Source of the DNA: an uncultured Clostridia bacterium
Lineage (GTDB): Bacteria > Bacillota > Clostridia > Christensenellales > HGM11417
DNA length: 64,000 bases
Assembly (NCBI GenBank): GCA_944332455.1
Contig: CALVJY010000006.1
Coordinates: forward strand, 1-64,000
Direction: 5' to 3'
The notes beneath the pieces were generated by a model. That model did not search any database. It had not been told where the DNA came from and saw nothing but the letters and a program-made list of their open reading frames with translations. The position numbers and the translations under genes were made by a program. This document shows positions 19,163 through 28,544 of the stretch, piece by piece (position 1 is the first letter of the stretch; each line of letters starts with the position of its first letter).

Positions 19163-19199
19163 AAAAGGAGGGCCCGACCTGCCGTCGGGCCCTCCTTTT
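19163..19199. terminator. Bidirectional terminator
   Basis: A 12-base stem (GGAGGGCCCGAC with its complement, five-base loop) is flanked by AAAA and TTTT, so it can stop transcription from the regulator remnant and from the GH78 gene. A second hairpin, GCGGCGGAGC-type, lies at about 19128-19158. Confidence 0.8.
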
Positions 19200-19246
19200 G
19201 TCAAAAAATTCAGGGATCTGCGGTTCGTTGATGTAAACTTCCTTCT

Positions 19247-21397
19247 TCACTCCGTAAGGCGTAGCTCCAGGCTGTTCGCCCCCAGAGACAGCGGATAGGT
19301 CTTTCCCCCGAAGTACAGGTTTCCGGGGCGGTTGGTCTCGACCCTGGCCCGAAGGCCGTCCTTTCCGTAGTCATAGCGGACCTTCAGTTCGGCGCCGTTG
19401 ACGGACAGGCTGCACTCGATGAAGCGGAGCCTGCGCTGTCTGGGCGGCCGCAGGGAGATCTCCGAGAACCCCGGCGCCGCCTGCACCCCGGCCAGCCCGT
19501 AGAACAGGTGCTTGACCCCGCCCCCGAACATGGGGTGATCGTGAGATTCGGCCCCGTTCCAGTTTTCGAACAGGGTGGTCGCCCCCTGCTTTTTCATGAA
19601 GCCGAAGGAGGGGTACTTTTCCGAGGACAGCAGGGCGGCCAGCCCCTCGGCCCGGTCGGGATCCGCCAAAAAGCCCAGCAGGAGCTCGGTGCCGAAGATG
19701 CCGGTGTCAAAGACAGGATTTTCGAGATACCGCCGAAAGGTCCGCTCGGCCAAAGACTCGCCCGCCAGCCCCAGATCGAGGGCAAACAGATCGGCCCCCT
19801 GTACGGAATGGCAGAAGCTGTCGGTCTCCGGGTCGTAGAAGGCCTTCAACCACGCCGATTTGACCCTTTCGATTTCTGCACTGTAGACCGTCTCCTGGCC
19901 GATCAGGCGGGCTGCCTCGTCGGCCAGGCGCATGCACTTAAGATAGAAGTAGGTGTTGACGAAGGGCTCGGGCAGGCTGATGGGCCCCGGTGTACACCAG
20001 TCACCCAGACACCAGCCCCCTTCGATCTCCCGCACGACCAGTCCGTCCTCGCAAAAGCTTTCCATGCAGGAAAGGTACTTCCGCATGGCCGGCAGCGACC
20101 GGCGGAGGACGGAGAGATCGCCGTGGACGCGGTAGAGCGCCCAGGGCACCAGCACGACGGCTCCGCCCCAGCCTCCCGGACCGCCGCCTCCGCCGTTGAA
20201 GGGGGCGGTGTGCTGGACGTGGCCGGTCTTTCTGTCCTGACAGTCGAAGATGTCCTCCAGCCACTTTTCAAAAAAAGTCCGGCTGTCCAAAGTCAGCAGC
20301 GCGCTCTCGCAGACCAGCTGACCGTCCCCGGTGTAGCCCAGCCGTTCCCGGTGCGGGCAGTCCGAGGGGATCCCGCAGTGGGCGTTGGCCAGCATCGAGC
20401 GAAGGAAGGCCTCGAAGTAAAAATTCACGTTTTCGTCGTCGGTGCGGAAGGCAGCCATGACCGGCAGGTCCGCGTGCAGTTTTTCCACCCGGATCTCCTC
20501 GACCCTGCCGGTGACCTCCAGAAAGCGGAAGCCCGACCAGCGGAAGACGGGAAAGACCTCCCGCCCCTTGGGCACCGCCAGAAAGCGGTCGTGCTGGATC
20601 TGGCTCTCCCCGCCGCAGGAGGAAAAGTCCAGCTTCTGCCCGTCGTACAGCTCGGCATAGCGCACCGAGAGGTCCCCGCCTCCCGAGCGGATGCGGACCC
20701 GGCCGGCGAGGTTTTCGCCGGCGTCGTAGATCCTGACGCCCTCCCGCTCGGCCAGGAGTTTGGGCTCGAGAACGGCGGACACCCGGTCGCAGGGGCAGCT
20801 CTGGCGGCAGAACCGGGTCTCGAAATCGGGCAGGACCCGGACCGGCTCCCAGGCCGAGTCGTCGAAATCCGGCAGCAGTCGCTCGGGATCGAAATGTGAA
20901 AAGTCCTGCATTTCTCCGAAAAACAGGCTGCTTTTTTTTACAAAGCTTTCGGCAAAGCGCTCGCTGCCGTCCGAGGCCGCGATCAGCTTTTCCCCTTCGG
21001 TCAGCTCGTACCGGGCCATCAGCTCCCGGCCGAAGAACATCTGCCCTTCGTCGACCCGCCGGTTCTGACGGTACCAGCCATCTCCCAAAAGCAGAGCCAG
21101 CACGTTTTCGCCCGGCTTGAGAAGATCCTTCACATCATAGACCAGATAGTACACCCGATGGGCGGTCTCGTCCGTAAAGGGATATAAAAGTCCTTTAAAA
21201 TTTCGCTCCCGATAATCCGAAAAAGCAGGCTTGAGCCAGTCCTCCCCCACCCGCCTGCCGTTGAGGAAGCACTCGAAAAAGCCGAGGCCGGTGACGGCCA
21301 GCTCGGCCCGCCCGCCCGTCCATTGAAATGTCCTGCGGATGAGCGGCGAGGCCTCTCCCTCTCCGCATCCGATCCAGACCGATCTGTCTCCGAACAT
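19247..21397 (-). CDS. GH78 alpha-L-rhamnosidase
   Basis: The 716-residue enzyme has no signal peptide and should be cytoplasmic. The N-terminal beta domain has the family's FFECFLNGRRVGEDWLKP and LGDGWYRQ segments (about 40-110). The catalytic (alpha/alpha)6 barrel carries DCPHRERLGYTGD (about 346-358), including acidic residues used for rhamnose hydrolysis, followed by WLEDIFDCQ and a glycine-rich stretch. A C-terminal beta domain follows (about 630-716). Length is normal to short. It has its own promoter and is flanked by terminators, so it is a single-gene unit between loci 2 and 3. Expected to release rhamnose from imported oligosaccharides or glycosides. Confidence 0.92.
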   Translation of the reverse strand: MFGDRSVWIGCGEGEASPLIRRTFQWTGGRAELAVTGLGFFECFLNGRRVGEDWLKPAFSDYRERNFKGLLYPFTDETAHRVYYLVYDVKDLLKPGENVLALLLGDGWYRQNRRVDEGQMFFGRELMARYELTEGEKLIAASDGSERFAESFVKKSSLFFGEMQDFSHFDPERLLPDFDDSAWEPVRVLPDFETRFCRQSCPCDRVSAVLEPKLLAEREGVRIYDAGENLAGRVRIRSGGGDLSVRYAELYDGQKLDFSSCGGESQIQHDRFLAVPKGREVFPVFRWSGFRFLEVTGRVEEIRVEKLHADLPVMAAFRTDDENVNFYFEAFLRSMLANAHCGIPSDCPHRERLGYTGDGQLVCESALLTLDSRTFFEKWLEDIFDCQDRKTGHVQHTAPFNGGGGGPGGWGGAVVLVPWALYRVHGDLSVLRRSLPAMRKYLSCMESFCEDGLVVREIEGGWCLGDWCTPGPISLPEPFVNTYFYLKCMRLADEAARLIGQETVYSAEIERVKSAWLKAFYDPETDSFCHSVQGADLFALDLGLAGESLAERTFRRYLENPVFDTGIFGTELLLGFLADPDRAEGLAALLSSEKYPSFGFMKKQGATTLFENWNGAESHDHPMFGGGVKHLFYGLAGVQAAPGFSEISLRPPRQRRLRFIECSLSVNGAELKVRYDYGKDGLRARVETNRPGNLYFGGKTYPLSLGANSLELRLTE

Positions 21398-21429
21398 AAA
21401 AAACTCCTTTTTGACCTTACTCAGTCAAC

Positions 21430-21458
21430 ATCTTAGCAAAATCCTGGATTTTTGTCAA
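21430..21458 (-). promoter_or_regulatory. Promoter of the GH78 gene with nearby inverted repeat
   Basis: On the minus strand TTGACA (21453-21458) and TAAGAT (21430-21435) are 17 bases apart. Immediately downstream, at about the transcription start, TTGAC and GTCAA form an inverted repeat with an eight-base spacer, a possible repressor site. Confidence 0.7.
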
Positions 21459-21515
21459 GCGCCTGGCCGGCGGCTCCTCTGAAAATCTGATCTTCGGGCG
21501 CCGCAGGGCAGAAAG

Positions 21516-21546
21516 AAAGAGAGGCGGAAGCGTCCGCCTCTCTTTC
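21516..21546. terminator. Terminator at the end of locus 3
   Basis: The hairpin AAAGAGAGGCGGA with its complement around AGCG follows the stop of the anchored protein gene by about 15 bases and separates it from the GH78 promoter. The terminal Ts are within the stem. Confidence 0.65.
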
Positions 21547-21560
21547 GCTGCCGGTCAGGT

Positions 21561-23576
21561 TCAGGCCCGTTTGGCCTTCAGCACGATCAGAGCCGCCGCG
21601 GCCAGCGCCAGCACGGACAGGACCGCCGCGCCGCCCGCTGCGCTTCCGTTGCAGCCGCTGCATCCGTTGCTCCCGCCGTTGGGATCCTCCGCTTCCACCA
21701 CGGTGACGGTCACGGTGGTGTCCACGCCCTCGGCGAACTCGAAGTTGGCCTCGGAGGAGGCGTTGGCGACCGCCGTCAGGGTGTACTCCCCAGGGACCAG
21801 GCGGTTGACGGTGCCGTTCCAGGTCACCGTGAAGGTCACGGTTTCCCCGTCAATGGTGGCGGTAAATTCGGTGGGCAGGGTGTACTCTCCCCCGACTTCG
21901 ATCTCGATGTCGGCGGGCTTTTCCCACTCGGTGATGACGTAGACGTCCATCTCCACCGTGACGTTCATGACCAGCTGGGGCAGGATGCTCAGCTCACTGA
22001 TGTAGTAGCTCTCCCGCAGGGTGTCGTAGTCGGTGAAGGAGGCCGTCAGCACATATTCATTGGGCACGGCCGTGGAGAAGTCGGAGAGGTCCCAGGTGAT
22101 GGCCCAGTCGGCCGTGGTGCCGTCCGAAAGGCTGACAGTGGCCGTCGCGGGGAAGTCCGGGGTGCCGTTGAAGTCCACCGTCATGTCCTCGAATTCGGTC
22201 ACGACGTCCAGCACGATGGTCTTGTGCTCGGCCTCGGAGGACAGATTCCCCAGCCGGCACTCCGAAGCCGCTTCGCCGAAGTCGGCCACAAAGTAGCCCT
22301 CGGCAAAGGTGATCTGATCAAAGAAGGCGGTGTAGTCCTCCACTTCCAGCAGGGTCTCGCCCAGGAAGAGATAGACAGCCCCGTTCTCCACAAAGGAGGA
22401 CAGCGTGACGGTGTTGTGGCCCTTCCAGGGGAAGGTCAGGGGGTTCTCCGCGGTGTACTGGGTGGCAAAGCTGTCTTCGCCGCAGACCACCTCGACCGAG
22501 GCGGCGCCGGAATGGACCCTGGTCAGTTCGACGCCGTAGAAGCCCGTCCCGGCCGTGTCGGCGGCAAAGCCGAGGCGGAGGCTGTCGGCCTCGGTCTCGA
22601 ACTCGGCGGAAGCCGAAGCGGAGGCCACCGTCAGCGCGGAGGATTCGGTCTCGGTGAATTCGAAGCGGGCAGAGTGCCGGTCGATGAAGGTGATGCGGGC
22701 ATAAGGTTGAGTGGGCATGACCACGGAAGGATGCGCTGCTCCGTTCGCCGTATTCCACTGTATGTCAAAGTAGCCCACTTTGACGCCGTCGATCTCCTTC
22801 AGGTTATGATTGGGAGAGCCATGGAACTCGAACAGATCGTTGACCCGGACGGGGATCATGCAGTCGTTGACGAACATGTAGTAGCCCTCGCCCTCGGCGA
22901 AATCGAACCCGTTTTTGGTCTCGGGATCGGTCAGCTTGACCTCAAATTTGATCTCATCGCCCATGCCCACCGAAAAATCCACGCCATTGTAGGCCGAGAT
23001 CCAGTCGTTCAGGAACTGTCCGGTCGGCACTTCGGATTCCACATAGGCCTGTTCGGCCTCGTTCCACTGCCGCACGGGAAGCAGCACTGCATTGCCATAG
23101 GTGTTTCCGGCCCCGTTGAAAACCAGGTTAAACTTCCCGTTTTCATCCAGCACGAAGGCCAGGCCGCCGGCCCTGTATTCCTTGGTTGTATCCACATTGA
23201 ACAGCAACACCAGATTAGCTCCGGCATTTACAGGCTCATCACTGTACTTGTTTTCGATTTTCATCGTGAAAGAGAAATCATCCAAATAAGCCAGATCCGT
23301 CCCCTTAATGTCCCACTGTTTGCTGTCGAAGGCGACCTTGTCGCCCTCGATGTAGTAGTTGCCGTCCACGTCGTAGCCCTGGTAGCTGTAGCCCAGGTCG
23401 ATGCCGTAGTTGTAGCCGTCCATGTTGTACGAGGTGTAGCCCACCTCGGCCTCGAACCGGGTGACCGTTTCGGCCAGCTCGGGGTTGACGGTGTCTGCGT
23501 GCGCCGCGGGCAGGGCCGCCAGGCAGCACAGGGTCGCGACGAGCGCGAACAGCACGATCAGTCTTCTGCGTTTCAT
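21561..23576 (-). CDS. Surface protein with Ig-like domains and Cys C-terminal anchor
   Basis: The 671-residue secreted protein has a signal peptide (about 1-27), an N-terminal beta-sandwich region (about 35-300), a second sandwich (about 310-440), and two Ig-like repeats (FPATATVSLSDGTTADWAIT and LPTEFTATIDGETVTFTVT), each ending in an EYTLTA-like strand. The tail is NGCSGCNG, a hydrophobic stretch and KAKRA. It is the last gene of locus 3, 60 bases after the GxGYxYP gene. By position and design it corresponds to the proteins at 1511, 10039 and 47036. Glycan binding is inferred, not shown. Confidence 0.78.
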   Translation of the reverse strand: MKRRRLIVLFALVATLCCLAALPAAHADTVNPELAETVTRFEAEVGYTSYNMDGYNYGIDLGYSYQGYDVDGNYYIEGDKVAFDSKQWDIKGTDLAYLDDFSFTMKIENKYSDEPVNAGANLVLLFNVDTTKEYRAGGLAFVLDENGKFNLVFNGAGNTYGNAVLLPVRQWNEAEQAYVESEVPTGQFLNDWISAYNGVDFSVGMGDEIKFEVKLTDPETKNGFDFAEGEGYYMFVNDCMIPVRVNDLFEFHGSPNHNLKEIDGVKVGYFDIQWNTANGAAHPSVVMPTQPYARITFIDRHSARFEFTETESSALTVASASASAEFETEADSLRLGFAADTAGTGFYGVELTRVHSGAASVEVVCGEDSFATQYTAENPLTFPWKGHNTVTLSSFVENGAVYLFLGETLLEVEDYTAFFDQITFAEGYFVADFGEAASECRLGNLSSEAEHKTIVLDVVTEFEDMTVDFNGTPDFPATATVSLSDGTTADWAITWDLSDFSTAVPNEYVLTASFTDYDTLRESYYISELSILPQLVMNVTVEMDVYVITEWEKPADIEIEVGGEYTLPTEFTATIDGETVTFTVTWNGTVNRLVPGEYTLTAVANASSEANFEFAEGVDTTVTVTVVEAEDPNGGSNGCSGCNGSAAGGAAVLSVLALAAAALIVLKAKRA

Positions 23577-23635
23577 AACTTTCCTCCTTGTCGGGTCTGC
23601 CGACGATTTTTTTCAAAGGCTTTCCGCCCTTGATT

Positions 23636-26605
23636 TTAAGAAGCGTTGTGCAGCTTCATCCAGTACAGCATGGCGTTGCCGCCGGTCTGGACGCTCTTGG
23701 TCAGCCGCACGTAGCACAGGGAGCCGGCTTTGACGTAGGCCGAGATGTTGAAGGACATGGAGGAGGTGATGTTCTCCCCTGCCGCCACTTCCTTCAGGGT
23801 GATCCAGTTGCTGCCGTCGGTGGAGATCTCCAGCTTGAACATGCCGGCGGCATAGAGTTCCAGCACGGGATCGGTCAGCGAGGCGTCCAGCCGGAAGGCA
23901 TAGGACAGCACCGTGGCATTGGAGATGGCCGCCCGCGGCGAGGTGCCGGAGGTGTTTCGGGTCGCATCCCAGCCCGCCGTCAGATGACGCTGCTCAAACA
24001 CATGGCCGGTGGGCGCGAAGGTAAAGCCGCCGGTGGTCCCGATGGGCGTGACGTTGACATAGCGGATCTCGCCCCCGGTGGTCACCCGGATGTAGAGGTT
24101 GTTCAGGATGCTGTCGAGGTAGGCGGTGTAAAGGCTGCCCACCGAGAAGCCCGAGCGGTCGTAGGTCTGCACGGCCAGGGGATACCAGGTCCTGCCGTCG
24201 GCCGAAAACTCCAGGGTGGCGGCCTCGGTGGCCTCCACGGTCAGCAGGGCCTCGGTCACGGAGGCGTCAAAGGGGAACTGGTAGACCACCGCGCCGGTGC
24301 GGTAGCCGGAATCGGTCTTCTCTCCGCCGGAGACATAGTAGGCGCCGTCGTACAGCCCGTCGACCCCCATGACCTGATCCACGGAGGCCTTGTCGGTCAC
24401 TGCGCTCACGGCATAGGCCCGGTAGCCCACGCCGTCGTTGGGCGTGGGATCGGCGATCTTCAGGTAGATCTCGGTGGACTGCTCCAGCAGGTGAGCGGGC
24501 ACCTGACAGGTGATCTCCCGGATCTGGTTGTAGGTGGTGTCGTCCCGGGCGATGTCGTAGCGACCGATGCTGTACCAGTTTTCATAGTCGGTCGAGACCG
24601 AGATGTCGTACTCGCCCGACATCTCCATCACGAATCTGGCCGCAGTCACGTCGTCGCGGAAGTCGAACTTGTAGATGGCGTAGTTTTCCCGCCTGCCCAG
24701 ACGATAGGAGCGCTCTCCCTCAATGGTCGCGGAATAGTAGTTGCCGAAGTCGTCCGAATACCACAGGAAACCGGCCTCGTCCTCGGTCATGTCGCAGTCA
24801 AACTCGGCAAAGGTGACGTCCGTGAACTTGGCCGCGACCTTCTGCTCATAGAGGTCCGCCAGCTGGGCGGTGGTCACAAACACGTAGTTGTCCGGGCAGC
24901 TGTCCACGATGCGCGAAATGCTGGAAATATCCACCTCCCAGCCGCTCATGCCGATGTACAGGATGGAGCCGTCCTCGATGACGCTGTTCGTCAAAAAGTC
25001 CGGGCTCTTGCTCACGCCGATGGCCTGCATGACGGGCGTTCCCCGGAAGTAGATGTTGTTCTTGCCGCTGAAGTACTCCTCGGTGGAATAGCCGCTGACC
25101 GCGCCGTAGCCCGAGACCAGGTAGTCCATGTTGTCCAGGTAGACCACTTCCTTCAGGTTGGGCACCATGTCGTTGCGGTAGGTCCGCTTTCCGGCCGAAG
25201 TCGAGATCATCTTGTCCAGGTAGGAATCCGTCATGCCGTAGAAGCCGGCCAGATCCCAGCTGCTCTCCAGGTCGGTCAGGTTGGGGTTCAGGTAGCCGAT
25301 GCCGGATTCCGCCACCACGAAGCCGTCGGTGGCCGTGGCGTTGGCGTTCATCCAGCGGATGATGTTGGGATTCAGGTCAAAGGCGGTCTCGCAGACCGGG
25401 TAGGTCATGACCACATTGGAGTAGGAGTCGTGGACCAGATCCCAGGTTATGGGCAGCTTGTAGTTGGTGTAGGAGTTGTTGTCGCCCTCGGACAGGGACA
25501 TGGCGATGTAGACCTTGCTCTCGTCGTAGACCAGTTCCTCGCTCTGTTCCTCCAGGGTCTCGGAAGGCAGGCCGCTGGTCCAGGTCAGATTCCAGGTCTC
25601 GTGGGTGACCTCGAAGAACTTGCCGTGCTCGTTGACGTAGGTGACCAGGGAGTTCTCGTCCCCGACCAGATGCCACACGCCGAGGACCACGGTGTCGTCC
25701 CCGGTCAGCGCCATGATCCGGTCCTCGATGGCGGCCTCCTCTTCGGTCTGAAGAGTGGAGAAAATGCGGGTGTAGTGGAAAATTTTGTGGCTGATCACGT
25801 AGTCCCAGTAGGCGCCGTTAAAGGTGCCGTCGTGGGCGATGGCCTTGTCGCTGAAGGTCCATTCCCCGCTCTCGGCCCGCTCCAGGGCGTACAGGGTGGC
25901 CTCCTTCCACAGCGCCCGGTTGTCCTGCGTCAGATCGAAATCCAGGGTGCTGCCCTTGACCTCGAGGGGCTCCAGGCCCTGCTCGGTCAGCCAGGCATTC
26001 AGCTCGGTCAGCTCGCCCTCGGTCAGGGGCAGGGCGTCGTACTGCCCGCACATCATGGTCAGCAGGTTGAGCACCGCCATGTAGCCGTAGTTGTTGCTGT
26101 TGGGATCGCAGACCGTGCCGGTGACGATGGCGCTGTCGTACAGCACCGCCCCGCCCAGCAGATCGCGGTACTCGGCCACCAGCTCGTACAGGCTGTCGAA
26201 CTTCACCTTTTCGAAGTAGGGCGAGCCGTCCTCGTTCGTGTAGGTGGAATCCAGCTGCTCAAACCAGTACTGCGAGGAGTACAGGCCGGTGGTCTGGATC
26301 ATGTAGGGGTGGATCAGATACATGCTGGGGTTTTCGCGGTTGGCGATCCCCTGCAGGGCCAGCGCCAGGATGGTGTCCGTGTAGGGCTCCTGCTTGGCCA
26401 GCTCGATGTAGTTGATCGTCCGCTGGGTCTCCCCCTCGGGTTTGGGATAGGCGTTGAAGGAAGCGTCGTAGTCCACAGCTTCGATCTCCGTGATCTTGTT
26501 GACTTCGTCGGGCTCGGTGCTCTCGCCCCCGCAGCCGGTCAGGCCGAGGGCGGAAACCATCACGAACAGGAGAAGCGCGCTGATTCCTCGTTTCAGTTTT
26601 TTCAT
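23636..26605 (-). CDS. GxGYxYP-type lipoprotein, putative glycoside hydrolase
   Basis: The 989-residue lipoprotein (lipobox GLTG-Cys) is a paralogue of the 1028-residue protein of locus 2. The N-terminal half contains VYIAMSLSEGDNNSYTNYKLP and GIGYLNP (near residue 435, matching G-x-G-Y-x-x-P). The C-terminal half (about 590-989) is a series of discoidin-like beta-sandwich segments (MFKLEISTDGSNWITLKEV and similar). The family has no proven reaction. It follows the MalG-type permease by 119 bases and precedes the anchored protein. It should be on the outer membrane face, where it may bind or trim the transported glycan. Confidence 0.8.
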   Translation of the reverse strand: MKKLKRGISALLLFVMVSALGLTGCGGESTEPDEVNKITEIEAVDYDASFNAYPKPEGETQRTINYIELAKQEPYTDTILALALQGIANRENPSMYLIHPYMIQTTGLYSSQYWFEQLDSTYTNEDGSPYFEKVKFDSLYELVAEYRDLLGGAVLYDSAIVTGTVCDPNSNNYGYMAVLNLLTMMCGQYDALPLTEGELTELNAWLTEQGLEPLEVKGSTLDFDLTQDNRALWKEATLYALERAESGEWTFSDKAIAHDGTFNGAYWDYVISHKIFHYTRIFSTLQTEEEAAIEDRIMALTGDDTVVLGVWHLVGDENSLVTYVNEHGKFFEVTHETWNLTWTSGLPSETLEEQSEELVYDESKVYIAMSLSEGDNNSYTNYKLPITWDLVHDSYSNVVMTYPVCETAFDLNPNIIRWMNANATATDGFVVAESGIGYLNPNLTDLESSWDLAGFYGMTDSYLDKMISTSAGKRTYRNDMVPNLKEVVYLDNMDYLVSGYGAVSGYSTEEYFSGKNNIYFRGTPVMQAIGVSKSPDFLTNSVIEDGSILYIGMSGWEVDISSISRIVDSCPDNYVFVTTAQLADLYEQKVAAKFTDVTFAEFDCDMTEDEAGFLWYSDDFGNYYSATIEGERSYRLGRRENYAIYKFDFRDDVTAARFVMEMSGEYDISVSTDYENWYSIGRYDIARDDTTYNQIREITCQVPAHLLEQSTEIYLKIADPTPNDGVGYRAYAVSAVTDKASVDQVMGVDGLYDGAYYVSGGEKTDSGYRTGAVVYQFPFDASVTEALLTVEATEAATLEFSADGRTWYPLAVQTYDRSGFSVGSLYTAYLDSILNNLYIRVTTGGEIRYVNVTPIGTTGGFTFAPTGHVFEQRHLTAGWDATRNTSGTSPRAAISNATVLSYAFRLDASLTDPVLELYAAGMFKLEISTDGSNWITLKEVAAGENITSSMSFNISAYVKAGSLCYVRLTKSVQTGGNAMLYWMKLHNAS

Positions 26606-26724
26606 GCAAATTCCTCCTTACCGGATTACCCGGCATTTGATTACAGGCGGGCTGACAGAGATCTTTTGCTTGAACTTGCGTTCAAGCAAAAAGGCGTACG
26701 CCTTTGGGGGGCGCTGCTTTGCCG

Positions 26725-27621
26725 TCATCCCTTGATGCTGCCCATGGCCAGGCCGCCCTTGGTGATCGACTTGTTGAAGATGGTAAAGAAGATCAGGGAG
26801 GGCAGCGCGGACATGACCAGCAGGGCGTAGGTGTAGGTGGGATAGTTCCCCCCTGTGTCCCCTGCCGTCATCATCACGCTGATGGAGATGGTCCGCAGCT
26901 CCGGCTCGGTGATCAGCAGGTTGGAGATGGCGTACTCGTTCCAGTAGCCCATGAACTGGACCAGGGCGATGGAGACGATGATGCCCTTGGACAGGGGCAG
27001 GATGATCCGGAAAAACCGGGTCAGCTCCCCCGCGCCGTCGATCTTGGCGGCCTCCTCGACCTCCTTGGGCAGCCCCTCGAAAAAGCCCCGCATGAAGATG
27101 ATGGAAGTGGGCATGGAGGTAGCCGAAAAGATCAGGCCGATGGCAAACAGATCGTTGGTCATCTTCATCAGATCCATCAGGTAATAAAAGGCCAGCAGGT
27201 AGCCGAACAGGGGGACGGTCTGGGTGAGGATGACAAAGCTCATGTACAGTTTTTTGCCCTTGAACTGCCGCTTGCCCAGGCAGTAGCCGATGGGCGTGGC
27301 GAAGATCAGCATGAACACCAGGGCGGCGGCCACCAGGACGATCTGGTTCCACAGGATGGTCAGATACGGCGTGAACAGCTGGATCTCCACCCGGCCGGTC
27401 GAGACCTTTCCGGTGAACACCGAGGTGTAGTTGGCCACGATCTGTTCCCAGCTGTCGGGCAGCGAGAAGGGCGACGTGGAGAGGGCGGCGCTGCTCTTGC
27501 CCGAGCAGATCAGCATGTACGCCAGGGGGAACAGCAGGGTGATCGCGGCGCAGATCAGCAGGACCTCCCGCAGGGTCAGCAGGGTGATGCGTTTTGCCTT
27601 CCGGCTCTGTTCGGCGGTCAT
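26725..27621 (-). CDS. Carbohydrate ABC transporter permease, MalG type
   Basis: The 298-residue CUT1 permease has six predicted membrane segments and the EAA loop EVEEAAKIDGAGEL (about 184-197). The start codon overlaps the stop of the MalF-type gene (ATGA). Within locus 3 it works with the permease at 27618-28502 and the SBP at 28545-29786. It is closely related to the permease at 16483-17385, so loci 2 and 3 probably arose by duplication. Confidence 0.93.
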   Translation of the reverse strand: MTAEQSRKAKRITLLTLREVLLICAAITLLFPLAYMLICSGKSSAALSTSPFSLPDSWEQIVANYTSVFTGKVSTGRVEIQLFTPYLTILWNQIVLVAAALVFMLIFATPIGYCLGKRQFKGKKLYMSFVILTQTVPLFGYLLAFYYLMDLMKMTNDLFAIGLIFSATSMPTSIIFMRGFFEGLPKEVEEAAKIDGAGELTRFFRIILPLSKGIIVSIALVQFMGYWNEYAISNLLITEPELRTISISVMMTAGDTGGNYPTYTYALLVMSALPSLIFFTIFNKSITKGGLAMGSIKG

Positions 27622-28502
27622 TCGGTCTTCCCTCCCGGCAGTCTGGTGTAGATCTCCATGATGATCATGACGATCAGGGTGTTGACCACGCCGATGGCAG
27701 AAGCATACCCATAGCCCATGGAGGAGTTTTGGACGTTTCGGTAGAGGTAGACCGCAATGGTCTCCACGCCCACCGAATTCGGGGCCAGTCCGTACAGATT
27801 TTCAAAGGCCTTGAAGGAGCCGATGATGCTGAGGATCAGGTAGCTGACGATGACGGGTTTGATGAGGGGAAGCTCCACCATGAAGACGGTCTGCAGGGTG
27901 GAAGCCCCCTCGATCTTGGCCACTTCGCGCATGCTCTCCTCGATGTTGTTGATGGCGGTAGTGAACAGCACCAGGGTCATGCCGCCGCCCGCGCCGTAGA
28001 AGGCCAGCAGCAGCACCAGCCAGGTGATCATGTCCTCGCCCAGCCAGTTGACCGGGGTCTGAACCAGCCCCAGCCCCATCAGGATGGAGTTGGCGAAGCC
28101 GTAGTCCGTCGGCACGAAGACGTAGTTCCACAGCCGGGCCATGGTGATCGACGAGACCACCGAGGGGATGTAGAAGATGTAGCGGTAAAGATTCAGAAAG
28201 CGGTGCCTGGCCACCATGAAGGACCACAGCAGACCGAAGGAAAAGCCGATCAGCAGCCCCCAGGCGCCGAAGAGCACCGTCCGCCCCAATGACGCCCAGA
28301 ACCGGCTGTCGCCGAGCACGCTCAGATAGTTGCCGAATCCCGTAAAAGTCCAGGTCCCGTACAGCGAAGTGATGTTGAAAGCGGACATGTAGACGCTCAT
28401 GAACATCGGGATCAGCACGAAGGCCAGCATGACCAGAGTGCCCGGAAGCAGGTAAAGATAGGAATGAAGGCTCTCCTTCTTTTCCAGGGTCATCTTAGAC
28501 AT
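27618..28502 (-). CDS. Carbohydrate ABC transporter permease, MalF type
   Basis: The 294-residue permease has six predicted membrane segments and an EAA-type loop SMREVAKIEGASTL. It starts 42 bases after the SBP gene. Its full N-terminus is the reference that exposes the 5' loss in the locus 2 homologue. The ribosome-binding site is weak. No ATPase gene is nearby. Confidence 0.93.
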   Translation of the reverse strand: MSKMTLEKKESLHSYLYLLPGTLVMLAFVLIPMFMSVYMSAFNITSLYGTWTFTGFGNYLSVLGDSRFWASLGRTVLFGAWGLLIGFSFGLLWSFMVARHRFLNLYRYIFYIPSVVSSITMARLWNYVFVPTDYGFANSILMGLGLVQTPVNWLGEDMITWLVLLLAFYGAGGGMTLVLFTTAINNIEESMREVAKIEGASTLQTVFMVELPLIKPVIVSYLILSIIGSFKAFENLYGLAPNSVGVETIAVYLYRNVQNSSMGYGYASAIGVVNTLIVMIIMEIYTRLPGGKTE

Positions 28503-28544
28503 AGCTCAAATTACTTCCTAAAAGATTTCTTCTCCGGGAGGACC

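Noticed and set aside
23588-26830. A 1080-codon plus-strand open frame antisense to the GxGYxYP gene
   Set aside because: Shadow frame with biased composition; the minus strand carries the lipobox and family motifs.
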